64,000 bases of DNA from Ophthalmolycus amberensis (lineage: Eukaryota; Chordata; Actinopteri; Perciformes; Zoarcidae): contig JAFEUB010001594.1 of the NCBI GenBank assembly GCA_024529925.1, positions 477,001-541,000 of the forward strand, in the 5' to 3' direction. Position 1 is the stretch's first letter. Each line of letters opens with the position of its first letter. Shown piece by piece: positions 45,177 to 58,222 of this stretch. A program made the translations under genes and the position numbers. The notes beneath the pieces are model-generated. The model was not told the DNA's origin. It saw nothing but the letters and a program-made list of their open reading frames with translations, and searched no databases.

Positions 45177-47498
45177 TGCTGTTACAGTGGAAGTACTAAT
45201 ACCACACTGTTTAAATACTGTTACAGTAGAAGTACTAATACCACACTGTTTAAACACTGTTACAGTAGAAGTACTAATACCACACTGTTTAAATACTGTT
45301 ACAGTAGAAGTACTAATACACTGTTTAAATACTGTTACAGTAGAAGTACTAATACCACACTGTTTAAATACTGTTACAGTAGAAGTACTAATACCACACT
45401 GTTTAAACACTGTTACAGTAGAAGTACTAATACCACACTGTTTAAATACTGTTACAGTAGAAGTACTAATACCACACTGTTTAAACACTGTTACAGTATA
45501 AGTACTAATACACACAGTTTAAATACTGTTACAGTAGAAGTACTAATACACAGTTTAAATACTGTTACAGTAGGAGTACTAATACACACTGTTTAAATAC
45601 TGTTACAGTAGAAGTACTAATACAGTTAAAATACTGTTACAGTAGGAAGTACTAATACCACGCTGTTTAAATACTGTTACAGTAGAAGTACTAATACCAC
45701 ACAGTTTAAATACTGTCACAGTAGGAGTACTAATACACACAGTTTAAATACTGTTACAGTAGGAGTACTAATACCACACTGTTTAAATACTGTTACAGTA
45801 GAAGTATTAATACCACGCTGTTTAAATACTGTTACAGTAGGAGTACTAATACCACACTGTTTAAATACTGTTACAGTAGAAGTACTAATACACACAGTTT
45901 AAATACTGTTACAGTAGGAGTACTAATACCACACTGTTTAAATACTGTCACAGTAGGAGTACTAATACACACAGTTTAAATACTGTTACAGTAGAAGTAC
46001 TAATACACACAGTTTAAATACTGTTACAGTAGGAGTACTAATACCACACTGTTTAAATACTGTTACAGTAGAAGTATTAATACCACGCTGTTTAAATACT
46101 GTTACAGTAGAAGTACTAATACACACTGTTTAAATACTGTTACAGTAGAAGTACTAATACCACACTGTTTAAATACTGTTACAGTAGAAGTACTAATACA
46201 CACTGTTTAAATACTGTTACAGTAGGAGTACTAATACACACTGTTTAAATACTGTTACAGTAGAAGTACTAATACCACACTGTTTAAATACTGTTACAGT
46301 AGAAGTACTAATACACACTGTTTAAATACTGTTACAGTAGAAGTACTAATACACACTGTTTAAATACTGTTACAGTAGAAGTACTAATACACACTGTTTA
46401 AATACTGTTACAGTAGAAGTACTAATACACACTGTTTAAATACTGTTACAGTAGGAGTACTAATACCACACTGTTTAAATACTGTTACAGTAGGAAGTAC
46501 TAATACACACAGTTTAAATACTGTTACAGTAGAAGTACTAATACACACAGTTTAAATACTGTTACAGTAGGAGTACTAATACCACACTGTTTAAATACTG
46601 TTACAGTAGGAGTACTAATACACACAGTTTAAATACTGTTACAGTAGAAGTACTAATACACACAGTTTAAATACTGTTACAGTAGAAGTACTAATACCAC
46701 ACTGTTTAAATACTGTTACAGTAGAAGTACTAATACACACTGTTTAAATACTGTTACAGTAGAAGTACTAATACACACTGTTTAAATACTGTTACAGTAG
46801 AAGTACTAATACACACTGTTTAAATACTGTTACAGTAGAAGTACTAATACACAGTTTAAACACTGTTACAGTAGAAGTACTAATACACACAGTTTAAATA
46901 CTGTTACAGTAGAAGTAATAATACACAGTTTAAATACTGTTACAGTAGAAGTACTAATACACTATTTAAATACTGTTACAGTAGGAGTACTAATACACAG
47001 TTTAAATACTGTTACAGTAGAAGTACTAATACACACTGTTTAAATACTGTTACAGTAGAAGTACTAATACACAGTTTAAATACTGTTACAGTAGGAGTAC
47101 TAATACACACTGTTTAAATACTGTTACAGTAGAAGTACTAATACACAGTTTAAATACTGTTACAGTAAGAGTACTAATACCACGCTGTTTAAATACTGTT
47201 ACAGTAGAAGTACTAATACACACTGTTTAAATACTGTTACAGTAGGAGTACTAACACCACACTGTTTAAATACTGTAACAGTAGAAGTACTAATACACAC
47301 TGTTTAAATACTGTTACAGTAGGAGTACTTATACACACTGTTTAAATACTGTTACAGTAGAAGTACTAATACACACTGTTTAAATACTGTTACAGTAGAA
47401 GTACTAATACACACTGTTTAAATACTGTTACAGTAGAAGTACTAATACACACTGTTTAAATACTGTTACAGTAGAAGTACTAATACACACTGTTTAAA
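45177..47498. repeat. Mutated-subfamily HOR unit, 61 monomers, 2,322 bp
   Basis: P3-T-P4-R head with all subfamily markers, middle section, first P/R copy, then a Q-enriched stretch (about 46190-46440) with extra Q monomers, a second P/R copy, S module (near 46840-47155), GTAAGAG W, Q, CTAACACC P, Q and closing Q monomers. Lengths sum exactly to 2,322. Two monomers keep the GGAAG form (near 45645 and 46495), the last traces of the irregular zone to the left. Confidence 0.88.
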
Positions 47499-48719
47499 TG
47501 CTGTTACAGTGGAAGTACTAATACCACACTGTTTAAATACTGTTACAGTAGAAGTACTAATACCACACTGTTTAAATACTGTTACAGTAGAAGTACTAAT
47601 ACCACACTGTTTAAACACTGTTACAGTAGAAGTACTAATACCACACTGTTTAAATACTGTTACAGTAGAAGTACTAATACACTGTTTAAATACTGTTACA
47701 GTAGAAGTACTAATACCACACTGTTTAAATACTGTTACAGTAGAAGTACTAATACCACACTGTTTAAACACTGTTACAGTAGAAGTACTAATACCACACT
47801 GTTTAAATACTGTTACAGTAGAAGTACTAATACCACACTGTTTAAACACTGTTACAGTATAAGTACTAATACACACAGTTTAAATACTGTTACAGTAGAA
47901 GTACTAATACACAGTTTAAATACTGTTACAGTAGGAGTACTAATACACACTGTTTAAATACTGTTACAGTAGAAGTACTAATACAGTTAAAATACTGTTA
48001 CAGTAGGAGTACTAATACCACGCTGTTTAAATACTGTTACAGTAGAAGTACTAATACCACACAGTTTAAATACTGTCACAGTAGGAGTACTAATACACAC
48101 AGTTTAAATACTGTTACAGTAGGAGTACTAATACCACACTGTTTAAATACTGTTACAGTAGAAGTATTAATACCACGCTGTTTAAATACTGTTACAGTAG
48201 GAGTACTAATACCACACTGTTTAAATACTGTTACAGTAGAAGTACTAATACACACAGTTTAAATACTGTTACAGTAGGAGTACTAATACCACACTGTTTA
48301 AATACTGTCACAGTAGGAGTACTAATACACACAGTTTAAATACTGTTACAGTAGGAGTACTAATACCACACTGTTTAAATACTGTTACAGTAGAAGTATT
48401 AATACCACGCTGTTTAAATACTGTTACAGTAGAAGTACTAATACACACTGTTTAAATACTGTTACAGTAGAAGTACTAATACCACACTGTTTAAATACTG
48501 TTACAGTAGAAGTACTAATACACAGTTTAAATACTGTTACAGTAGAAGTACTAATACACACAGTTTAAATACTGTTACAGTAGAAGTAATAATACACAGT
48601 TTAAATACTGTTACAGTAGAAGTACTAATACACACTGTTTAAATACTGTTACAGTAGAAGTACTAATACACACTGTTTAAATACTGTTACAGTAGAAGTA
48701 CTAATACACACTGTTTAAA
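47499..48719. repeat. Short 32-monomer HOR unit, 1,221 bp (copy 2)
   Basis: P4-T-P4-R, S, gQ, U, gW, V, gR, gP, W, gP, R, gP, gR, gP, W, Q, P, S, R, S, three Q. Compared with the short unit at 35500 it has one P more, lacks the second R of the gR-R pair and has a 34-bp U. These three differences explain the 2-bp length change exactly. It follows a long unit, as the other short units do. Confidence 0.9.
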
Positions 48720-50814
48720 TGCTGTTACAGTGGAAGTACTAATACCACACTGTTTAAATACTGTTACAGTAGAAGTACTAATACCACACTGTTTAAACAC
48801 TGTTACAGTAGAAGTACTAATACCACACTGTTTAAATACTGTTACAGTAGAAGTACTAATACACTGTTTAAATACTGTTACAGTAGAAGTACTAATACCA
48901 CACTGTTTAAATACTGTTACAGTAGAAGTACTAATACCACACTGTTTAAACACTGTTACAGTAGAAGTACTAATACCACACTGTTTAAATACTGTTACAG
49001 TAGAAGTACTAATACCACACTGTTTAAACACTGTTACAGTATAAGTACTAATACACACAGTTTAAATACTGTTACAGTAGAAGTACTAATACACAGTTTA
49101 AATACTGTTACAGTAGGAGTACTAATACACACTGTTTAAATACTGTTACAGTAGAAGTACTAATACAGTTAAAATACTGTTACAGTAGGAGTACTAATAC
49201 CACGCTGTTTAAATACTGTTACAGTAGAAGTACTAATACCACACAGTTTAAATACTGTCACAGTAGGAGTACTAATACACACAGTTTAAATACTGTTACA
49301 GTAGGAGTACTAATACCACACTGTTTAAATACTGTTACAGTAGAAGTATTAATACCACGCTGTTTAAATACTGTTACAGTAGGAGTACTAATACCACACT
49401 GTTTAAATACTGTTACAGTAGAAGTACTAATACACACAGTTTAAATACTGTTACAGTAGGAGTACTAATACCACACTGTTTAAATACTGTCACAGTAGGA
49501 GTACTAATACACACAGTTTAAATACTGTTACAGTAGAAGTACTAATACACACAGTTTAAATACTGTTACAGTAGGAGTACTAATACCACACTGTTTAAAT
49601 ACTGTTACAGTAGAAGTATTAATACCACGCTGTTTAAATACTGTTACAGTAGAAGTACTAATACACACTGTTTAAATACTGTTACAGTAGAAGTACTAAT
49701 ACCACACTGTTTAAATACTGTTACAGTAGAAGTACTAATACACACTGTTTAAATACTGTTACAGTAGGAGTACTAATACACACTGTTTAAATACTGTTAC
49801 AGTAGGAGTACTAATACCACACTGCTTAAATACTGTTACAGTAGAAGTACTAATACACACAGTTTAAATACTGTTACAGTAGAAGTACTAATACACACAG
49901 TTTAAATACTGTTACAGTAGGAGTACTAATACCACACTGTTTAAATACTGTCACAGTAGGAGTACTAATACACACAGTTTAAATACTGTTACAGTAGAAG
50001 TACTAATACACACAGTTTAAATACTGTTACAGTAGGAGTACTAATACCACACTGTTTAAATACTGTTACAGTAGAAGTATTAATACCACGCTGTTTAAAT
50101 ACTGTTACAGTAGAAGTACTAATACACACTGTTTAAATACTGTTACAGTAGAAGTACTAATACCACACTGTTTAAATACTGTTACAGTAGAAGTACTAAT
50201 ACACACAGTTTAAATACTGTTACAGTAGAAGTAATAATACACAGTTTAAATACTGTTACAGTAGAAGTACTAATACACTATTTAAATACTGTTACAGTAG
50301 GAGTACTAATACACAGTTTAAATACTGTTACAGTAGAAGTACTAATACACACTGTTTAAATACTGTTACAGTAGAAGTACTAATACACAGTTTAAATACT
50401 GTTACAGTAGGAGTACTAATACACACTGTTTAAATACTGTTACAGTAGAAGTACTAATACACAGTTTAAATACTGTTACAGTAAGAGTACTAATACCACG
50501 CTGTTTAAATACTGTTACAGTAGAAGTACTAATACACACTGTTTAAATACTGTTACAGTAGGAGTACTAACACCACACTGTTTAAATACTGTAACAGTAG
50601 AAGTACTAATACACACTGTTTAAATACTGTTACAGTAGGAGTACTTATACACACTGTTTAAATACTGTTACAGTAGAAGTACTAATACACACTGTTTAAA
50701 TACTGTTACAGTAGAAGTACTAATACACACTGTTTAAATACTGTTACAGTAGAAGTACTAATACACACTGTTTAAATACTGTTACAGTAGAAGTACTAAT
50801 ACACACTGTTTAAA
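48720..50814. repeat. Mutated-subfamily HOR unit, 55 monomers, 2,095 bp
   Basis: P3-T-P4-R head, standard middle, two P/R copies joined by Q, P, Q, gQ, gP. The joining gP is followed by CTTAAA in place of TTTAAA near 49824. The S module lacks its first S. Then GTAAGAG W, Q, CTAACACC P, GTAACAG Q, ACTTATAC Q and four Q. Lengths sum exactly to 2,095. The CTTAAA substitution is also found at 51870, 59915 and 61972, always in the same HOR context. Confidence 0.88.
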
Positions 50815-52868
50815 TGCTGTTACAGTGGAAGTACTAATACCACACTGTTTAAATACTGTTACAGTAGAAGTACTAATACCACACTGTTTAAATACTGTTA
50901 CAGTAGAAGTACTAATACCACACTGTTTAAACACTGTTACAGTAGAAGTACTAATACCACACTGTTTAAATACTGTTACAGTAGAAGTACTAATACACTG
51001 TTTAAATACTGTTACAGTAGAAGTACTAATACCACACTGTTTAAATACTGTTACAGTAGAAGTACTAATACCACACTGTTTAAACACTGTTACAGTAGAA
51101 GTACTAATACCACACTGTTTAAATACTGTTACAGTAGAAGTACTAATACCACACTGTTTAAACACTGTTACAGTATAAGTACTAATACACACAGTTTAAA
51201 TACTGTTACAGTAGAAGTACTAATACACAGTTTAAATACTGTTACAGTAGGAGTACTAATACACACTGTTTAAATACTGTTACAGTAGAAGTACTAATAC
51301 AGTTAAAATACTGTTACAGTAGGAGTACTAATACCACGCTGTTTAAATACTGTTACAGTAGAAGTACTAATACCACACAGTTTAAATACTGTCACAGTAG
51401 GAGTACTAATACACAGTTTAAATACTGTTACAGTAGGAGTACTAATACCACACTGTTTAAATACTGTTACAGTAGAAGTATTAATACCACGCTGTTTAAA
51501 TACTGTTACAGTAGGAGTACTAATACCACACTGTTTAAATACTGTTACAGTAGAAGTACTAATACACACAGTTTAAATACTGTTACAGTAGGAGTACTAA
51601 TACCACACTGTTTAAATACTGTCACAGTAGGAGTACTAATACACACAGTTTAAATACTGTTACAGTAGAAGTACTAATACACACAGTTTAAATACTGTTA
51701 CAGTAGGAGTACTAATACCACACTGTTTAAATACTGTTACAGTAGAAGTATTAATACCACGCTGTTTAAATACTGTTACAGTAGAAGTACTAATACACAC
51801 TGTTTAAATACTGTTACAGTAGAAGTATTAATACCACGCTGTTTAAATACTGTTACAGTAGGAGTACTAATACCACACTGCTTAAATACTGTTACAGTAG
51901 AAGTACTAATACACACAGTTTAAATACTGTTACAGTAGGAGTACTAATACCACACTGTTTAAATACTGTCACAGTAGGAGTACTAATACACACAGTTTAA
52001 ATACTGTTACAGTAGAAGTACTAATACACACAGTTTAAATACTGTTACAGTAGGAGTACTAATACCACACTGTTTAAATACTGTTACAGTAGAGGTATTA
52101 ATACCACGCTGTTTAAATACTGTTACAGTAGAAGTACTAATACACACTGTTTAAATACTGTTACAGTAGAAGTACTAATACCACACTGTTTAAATACTGT
52201 TACAGTAGAAGTACTAATACACAGTTTAAATACTGTTACAGTAGAAGTACTAATACACACAGTTTAAATACTGTTACAGTAGAAGTAATAATACACAGTT
52301 TAAATACTGTTACAGTAGAAGTACTAATACACTATTTAAATACTGTTACAGTAGGAGTACTAATACACAGTTTAAATACTGTTACAGTAGAAGTACTAAT
52401 ACACACTGTTTAAATACTGTTACAGTAGAAGTACTAATACACAGTTTAAATACTGTTACAGTAGGAGTACTAATACACACTGTTTAAATACTGTTACAGT
52501 AGAAGTACTAATACACAGTTTAAATACTGTTACAGTAAGAGTACTAATACCACGCTGTTTAAATACTGTTACAGTAGAAGTACTAATACACACTGTTTAA
52601 ATACTGTTACAGTAGGAGTACTAACACCACACTGTTTAAATACTGTAACAGTAGAAGTACTAATACACACTGTTTAAATACTGTTACAGTAGGAGTACTT
52701 ATACACACTGTTTAAATACTGTTACAGTAGAAGTACTAATACACACTGTTTAAATACTGTTACAGTAGAAGTACTAATACACACTGTTTAAATACTGTTA
52801 CAGTAGAAGTACTAATACACACTGTTTAAATACTGTTACAGTAGAAGTACTAATACACACTGTTTAAA
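50815..52868. repeat. Standard 54-monomer HOR unit, 2,054 bp (copy 2)
   Basis: Reference unit of the mutated subfamily. It has 17 P, 6 W, 1 V, 8 R, 7 S, 12 Q, 2 T-type and 1 U monomers, which sum to exactly 2,054 bp. Monomers 18-26 (51462-51808) and 27-35 (51809-52155) are a perfect class-order tandem duplication of nine monomers, 347 bp each. Class order matches the copy at 33446 with W in place of P at a few sites. An AGAGGTATTAAT change sits near 52092. Confidence 0.92.
51462..52155. repeat. Internal nine-monomer duplication, 2 x 347 bp
   Basis: Inside the 54-monomer unit, the order W, gP, R, gP, gR, R, gP, W, Q occurs twice in direct succession (51462-51808 and 51809-52155). Both carry GTCACAG in the gR and AGTATTAAT in the W monomers. 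The second copy differs by CTTAAA after its gP and by GAGGTATT. Short units keep only one copy, so gain or loss of this block is one of the two size steps between long and short HORs. Confidence 0.85.
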
Positions 52869-54086
52869 TGCTGTTACAGTGGAAGTACTAATACCACACT
52901 GTTTAAATACTGTTACAGTAGAAGTACTAATACCACACTGTTTAAACACTGTTACAGTAGAAGTACTAATACCACACTGTTTAAATACTGTTACAGTAGA
53001 AGTACTAATACACTGTTTAAATACTGTTACAGTAGAAGTACTAATACCACACTGTTTAAATACTGTTACAGTAGAAGTACTAATACCACACTGTTTAAAC
53101 ACTGTTACAGTAGAAGTACTAATACCACACTGTTTAAATACTGTTACAGTAGAAGTACTAATACCACACTGTTTAAACACTGTTACAGTATAAGTACTAA
53201 TACACACAGTTTAAATACTGTTACAGTAGAAGTACTAATACACAGTTTAAATACTGTTACAGTAGGAGTACTAATACACACTGTTTAAATACTGTTACAG
53301 TAGAAGTACTAATAGTTAAAATACTGTTACAGTAGGAGTACTAATACCACGCTGTTTAAATACTGTTACAGTAGAAGTACTAATACCACACAGTTTAAAT
53401 ACTGTCACAGTAGGAGTACTAATACACACAGTTTAAATACTGTTACAGTAGGAGTACTAATACCACACTGTTTAAATACTGTTACAGTAGAAGTATTAAT
53501 ACCACGCTGTTTAAATACTGTTACAGTAGGAGTACTAATACCACACTGTTTAAATACTGTTACAGTAGAAGTACTAATACACACAGTTTAAATACTGTTA
53601 CAGTAGGAGTACTAATACCACACTGTTTAAATACTGTCACAGTAGGAGTACTAATACACACAGTTTAAATACTGTTACAGTAGAAGTACTAATACACACA
53701 GTTTAAATACTGTTACAGTAGGAGTACTAATACCACACTGTTTAAATACTGTTACAGTAGAAGTATTAATACCACGCTGTTTAAATACTGTTACAGTAGA
53801 AGTACTAATACACACTGTTTAAATACTGTTACAGTAGAAGTACTAATACCACACTGTTTAAATACTGTTACAGTAGAAGTACTAATACACAGTTTAAATA
53901 CTGTTACAGTAGAAGTACTAATACACACAGTTTAAATACTGTTACAGTAGAAGTAATAATACACAGTTTAAATACTGTTACAGTAGAAGTACTAATACAC
54001 ACTGTTTAAATACTGTTACAGTAGAAGTACTAATACACACTGTTTAAATACTGTTACAGTAGAAGTACTAATACACACTGTTTAAA
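52869..54086. repeat. Short 32-monomer HOR unit, 1,218 bp (copy 3)
   Basis: Same 32-monomer order as 35500-36718: P3-T-P4-R, S, gQ, U, gW, V, gR, gP, W, gP, R, gP, gR, R, gP, W, Q, P, S, R, S, Q3. It is one base shorter only because its U reads CTAATAGTTAAAA (32 bp). All subfamily point markers are present. The pair 50815-52868 plus this unit repeats the long-short pair at 33446-36718. Confidence 0.9.
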
Positions 54087-55118
54087 TGCTGTTACAGTGG
54101 AAGTACTAATACCACACTGTTTAAATACTGTTACAGTAGAAGTACTAATACCACACTGTTTAAACACTGTTACAGTAGAAGTACTAATACCACACTGTTT
54201 AAATACTGTTACAGTAGAAGTACTAATACACTGTTTAAATACTGTTACAGTAGAAGTACTAATACCACACTGTTTAAATACTGTTACAGTAGAAGTACTA
54301 ATACCACACTGTTTAAACACTGTTACAGTAGAAGTACTAATACCACACTGTTTAAATACTGTTACAGTAGAAGTACTAATACCACACTGTTTAAACACTG
54401 TTACAGTATAAGTACTAATACACACAGTTTAAATACTGTTACAGTAGAAGTACTAATACACAGTTTAAATACTGTTACAGTAGGAGTACTAATACACACT
54501 GTTTAAATACTGTTACAGTAGAAGTACTAATACAGTTAAAATACTGTTACAGTAGGAGTACTAATACCACGCTGTTTAAATACTGTTACAGTAGAAGTAC
54601 TAATACCACACAGTTTAAATACTGTCACAGTAGGAGTACTAATACACACAGTTTAAATACTGTTACAGTAGGAGTACTAATACCACACTGTTTAAATACT
54701 GTTACAGTAGAAGTATTAATACCACGCTGTTTAAATACTGTTACAGTAGGAGTACTAATACCACACTGTTTAAATACTGTTACAGTAGAAGTACTAATAC
54801 ACACAGTTTAAATACTGTTACAGTAGGAGTACTAATACCACACTGTTTAAATACTGTCACAGTAGGAGTACTAATACACACAGTTTAAATACTGTTACAG
54901 TAGAAGTACTAATACACACAGTTTAAATACTGTTACAGTAGGAGTACTAATACCACACTGTTTAAATACTGTTACAGTAGAAGTATTAATACCACGCTGT
55001 TTAAATACTGTTACAGTAGAAGTACTAATACACACTGTTTAAATACTGTTACAGTAGAAGTACTAATACCACACTGTTTAAATACTGTTACAGTAGAAGT
55101 ACTAATACACAGTTTAAA

Positions 55119-56333
55119 TACTGTTACAGTAGAAGTACTAATACACTATTTAAATACTGTTACAGTAGGAGTACTAATACACAGTTTAAATACTGTTACA
55201 GTAGAAGTACTAATACACACTGTTTAAATACTGTTACAGTAGAAGTACTAATACACAGTTTAAATACTGTTACAGTAGGAGTACTAATACACACTGTTTA
55301 AATACTGTTACAGTAGAAGTACTAATACACAGTTTAAATACTGTTACAGTAAGAGTACTAATACCACGCTGTTTAAATACTGTTACAGTAGAAGTACTAA
55401 TACACACTGTTTAAATACTGTTACAGTAGAAGTACTAATACACACTGTTTAAATACTGTTACAGTAGGAGTACTAACACCACACTGTTTAAATACTGTTA
55501 CAGTAGAAGTACTAATACACACTGTTTAAATACTGTTACAGTAGGAGTACTAATACACACTGTTTAAATACTGTTACAGTAGGAGTACTAACACCACACT
55601 GTTTAAATACTGTTACAGTAGAAGTACTAATACACACTGTTTAAATTCTGTTACAGTAGAAGTACTAATACACACTGTTTAAATACTGTTACAGTAAGAG
55701 TACTAATACCACGCTGTTTAAATACTGTTACAGTAGCAGTACTAATACACACTGTTTAAATACTGTTACAGTAGGAGTACTAATACACACTGTTTAAATA
55801 CTGTTACAGGAGAAGTACTAATACCACACTGTTTAAATACTGTTACAGTAGAAGTACTAACACCACACTGTTTAAATACTGTTACAGTAGGAGTACTAAT
55901 ACACACTGTTTAAATACTGTTACAGGAGAAGTACTAATACCACACTGTTTAAATACTGTTACAGTAGAAGTACTAACACCACACTGTTTAAATACTGTTA
56001 CAGTAGGAGTACTAATACACACTGTTTAAATACTGTTACAGGAGAAGTACTAATACCACACTGTTTAAATACTGTTACAGTAGCAGTACTAACACCACAC
56101 TGTTTAAATACTGTTACAGTAGGAGTACTAATACACACAGTTTAAATACTGTTACAGTAGAAGTACTAATACACTGTTTAAATACTGTTACAGTAGGAGT
56201 ACTAATACACACTGTTTAAATACTGTTACAGTAGAAGTACTAATACACAGTTTAAATACTGTTACAGTAGGAGTACTAATACACACTGTTTAAATACTGT
56301 TACAGTAGAAGTACTAATACCACGCTGTTTAAA
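55119..56333. repeat. Duplicated 1,215-bp segment, left copy
   Basis: Runs from a T' monomer (CACTATTTAAA) through gS, Q, S, gQ, S, GTAAGAG W, Q, Q, CTAACACC P, Q, gQ, CTAACACC P, Q, Q, a second GTAAGAG W, an AGCAGT Q, three 116-bp trimers and gR, T, gQ, S, gQ, W. Equivalent landmarks in the right copy lie exactly 1,703 bp further on. Small differences include AAATTCTG near 55646, found only here. Confidence 0.85.
55761..56108. repeat. Three-monomer HOR, 3 x 116 bp, left copy
   Basis: Three exact-length repeats of gQ (38), a P with CAGGAGAAG (39) and a P with CTAACACC (39). The third repeat has AGCAGT in place of AGAAGT in its last monomer. The CAGG change (T lost from CAGT to give CAGGAG) is confined to this block and its duplicate. 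It is a local higher-order amplification nested in the 2-kb hierarchy. Confidence 0.87.
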
Positions 56334-56821
56334 TACTGTTACAGTAGAAGTACTAATACCACACTGTTTAAACACTGTTACAGTATAAGTACTAATACAC
56401 ACAGTTTAAATACTGTTACAGTAGAAGTACTAATACACAGTTTAAATACTGTTACAGTAGGAGTACTTATACACACTGTTTAAATACTGTTACAGTAGAA
56501 GTACTAATACAGTTAAAATACTGTTACAGTAGAAGTACTAATACACACAGTTTAAATACTGTTACAGTAGGAGTACTAATACCACACTGTTTAAATACTG
56601 TTACAGTAGAACTATTAATACCACGCTGTTTAAATACTGTTACAGTAGAAGTACTAATACACACTGTTTAAATACTGTTACAGTAGAAGTACTAATACCA
56701 CACTGTTTAAATACTGTTACAGTAGAAGTACTAATACACAGTTTAAATACTGTTACAGTAGAAGTACTAATACACACAGTTTAAATACTGTTACAGTAGA
56801 AGTAATAATACACAGTTTAAA

Positions 56822-58036
56822 TACTGTTACAGTAGAAGTACTAATACACTATTTAAATACTGTTACAGTAGGAGTACTAATACACAGTTTAAATACTGTT
56901 ACAGTGGAAGTACTAATACACACTGTTTAAATACTGTTACAGTAGAAGTACTAATACACAGTTTAAATACTGTTACAGTAGGAGTACTAATACACACTGT
57001 TTAAATACTGTTACAGTAGAAGTACTAATACACAGTTTAAATACTGTTACAGTAAGAGTACTAATACCACGCTGTTTAAATACTGTTACAGTAGAAGTAC
57101 TAATACACACTGTTTAAATACTGTTACAGTAGAAGTACTAATACACACTGTTTAAATACTGTTACAGTAGGAGTACTAACACCACACTGTTTAAATACTG
57201 TTACAGTAGAAGTACTAATACACACTGTTTAAATACTGTTACAGTAGGAGTACTAATACACACTGTTTAAATACTGTTACAGTAGGAGTACTAACACCAC
57301 ACTGTTTAAATACTGTTACAGTAGAAGTACTAATACACACTGTTTAAATACTGTTACAGTAGAAGTACTAATACACACTGTTTAAATACTGTTACAGTAA
57401 GAGTACTAATACCACGCTGTTTAAATACTGTTACAGTAGCAGTACTAATACACACTGTTTAAATACTGTTACAGTAGGAGTACTAATACACACTGTTTAA
57501 ATACTGTTACAGGAGAAGTACTAATACCACACTGTTTAAATACTGTTACAGTAGAAGTACTAACACCACACTGTTTAAATACTGTTACAGTAGGAGTACT
57601 AATACACACTGTTTAAATACTGTTACAGGAGAAGTACTAATACCACACTGTTTAAATACTGTTACAGTAGAAGTACTAACACCACACTGTTTAAATACTG
57701 TTACAGTAGGAGTACTAATACACACTGTTTAAATACTGTTACAGGAGAAGTACTAATACCACACTGTTGAAATACTGTTACAGTAGCAGTACTAACACCA
57801 CACTGTTTAAATACTGTTACAGTAGGAGTACTAATACACACAGTTTAAATACTGTTACAGTAGAAGTACTAATACACAGTTTAAATACTGTTACAGCAGG
57901 AGTACTAATACACACTGTTTAAATACTGTTACAGTATAAGTACTAATACACAGTTTAAATACTGTTACAGTAGGAGTACTAATACACACTGTTTAAATAC
58001 TGTTACAGTAGAAGTACTAATACCACGCTGTTTAAA
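56822..58036. repeat. Duplicated 1,215-bp segment, right copy
   Basis: Same monomer order as 55119-56333 at a constant 1,703-bp offset, checked at the two GTAAGAG monomers, the CAGGAG trimers and both ends. It has private changes: CAGTGG near 56905, GTTGAAATACTG near 57768, CAGCAGG near 57895 and GTATAAG near 57937. The constant offset with only substitutions shows a recent unequal exchange or segmental duplication inside the satellite. Confidence 0.85.
57464..57811. repeat. Three-monomer HOR, 3 x 116 bp, right copy
   Basis: Matches 55761-56108 at a 1,703-bp offset, including AGCAGT in the last monomer of the third repeat. The only clear difference is GTTGAAA in place of GTTTAAA near 57768. 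Because the trimer count is three in both copies, the trimer expansion came before the 1,703-bp duplication. Confidence 0.87.
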
Positions 58037-58222
58037 TACTGTTACAGTAGAAGTACTAATACACACTGTTTAAATACTGTTACAGTAGAAGTACTAATAC
58101 ACAGTTTAAATACTGTTACAGTAGGAGTACTAATACACACTGTTTAAATACTGTTACAGTAGAAGTACTAATACACACTGTTTAAATACTGTTACAGTAG
58201 GAGTACTAATACACAGTTTAAA

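Noticed and set aside
47509..47862. Plus-strand open frames of 104-117 codons in the 45-64 kb part (HCLNTVTVEVL repeat).
   Set aside because: They begin at the GTG created by the CAGTGG marker and run through the same P-T-P block. The opposite strand is open over the same bases. This is a frame artefact of the 13-codon monomer.
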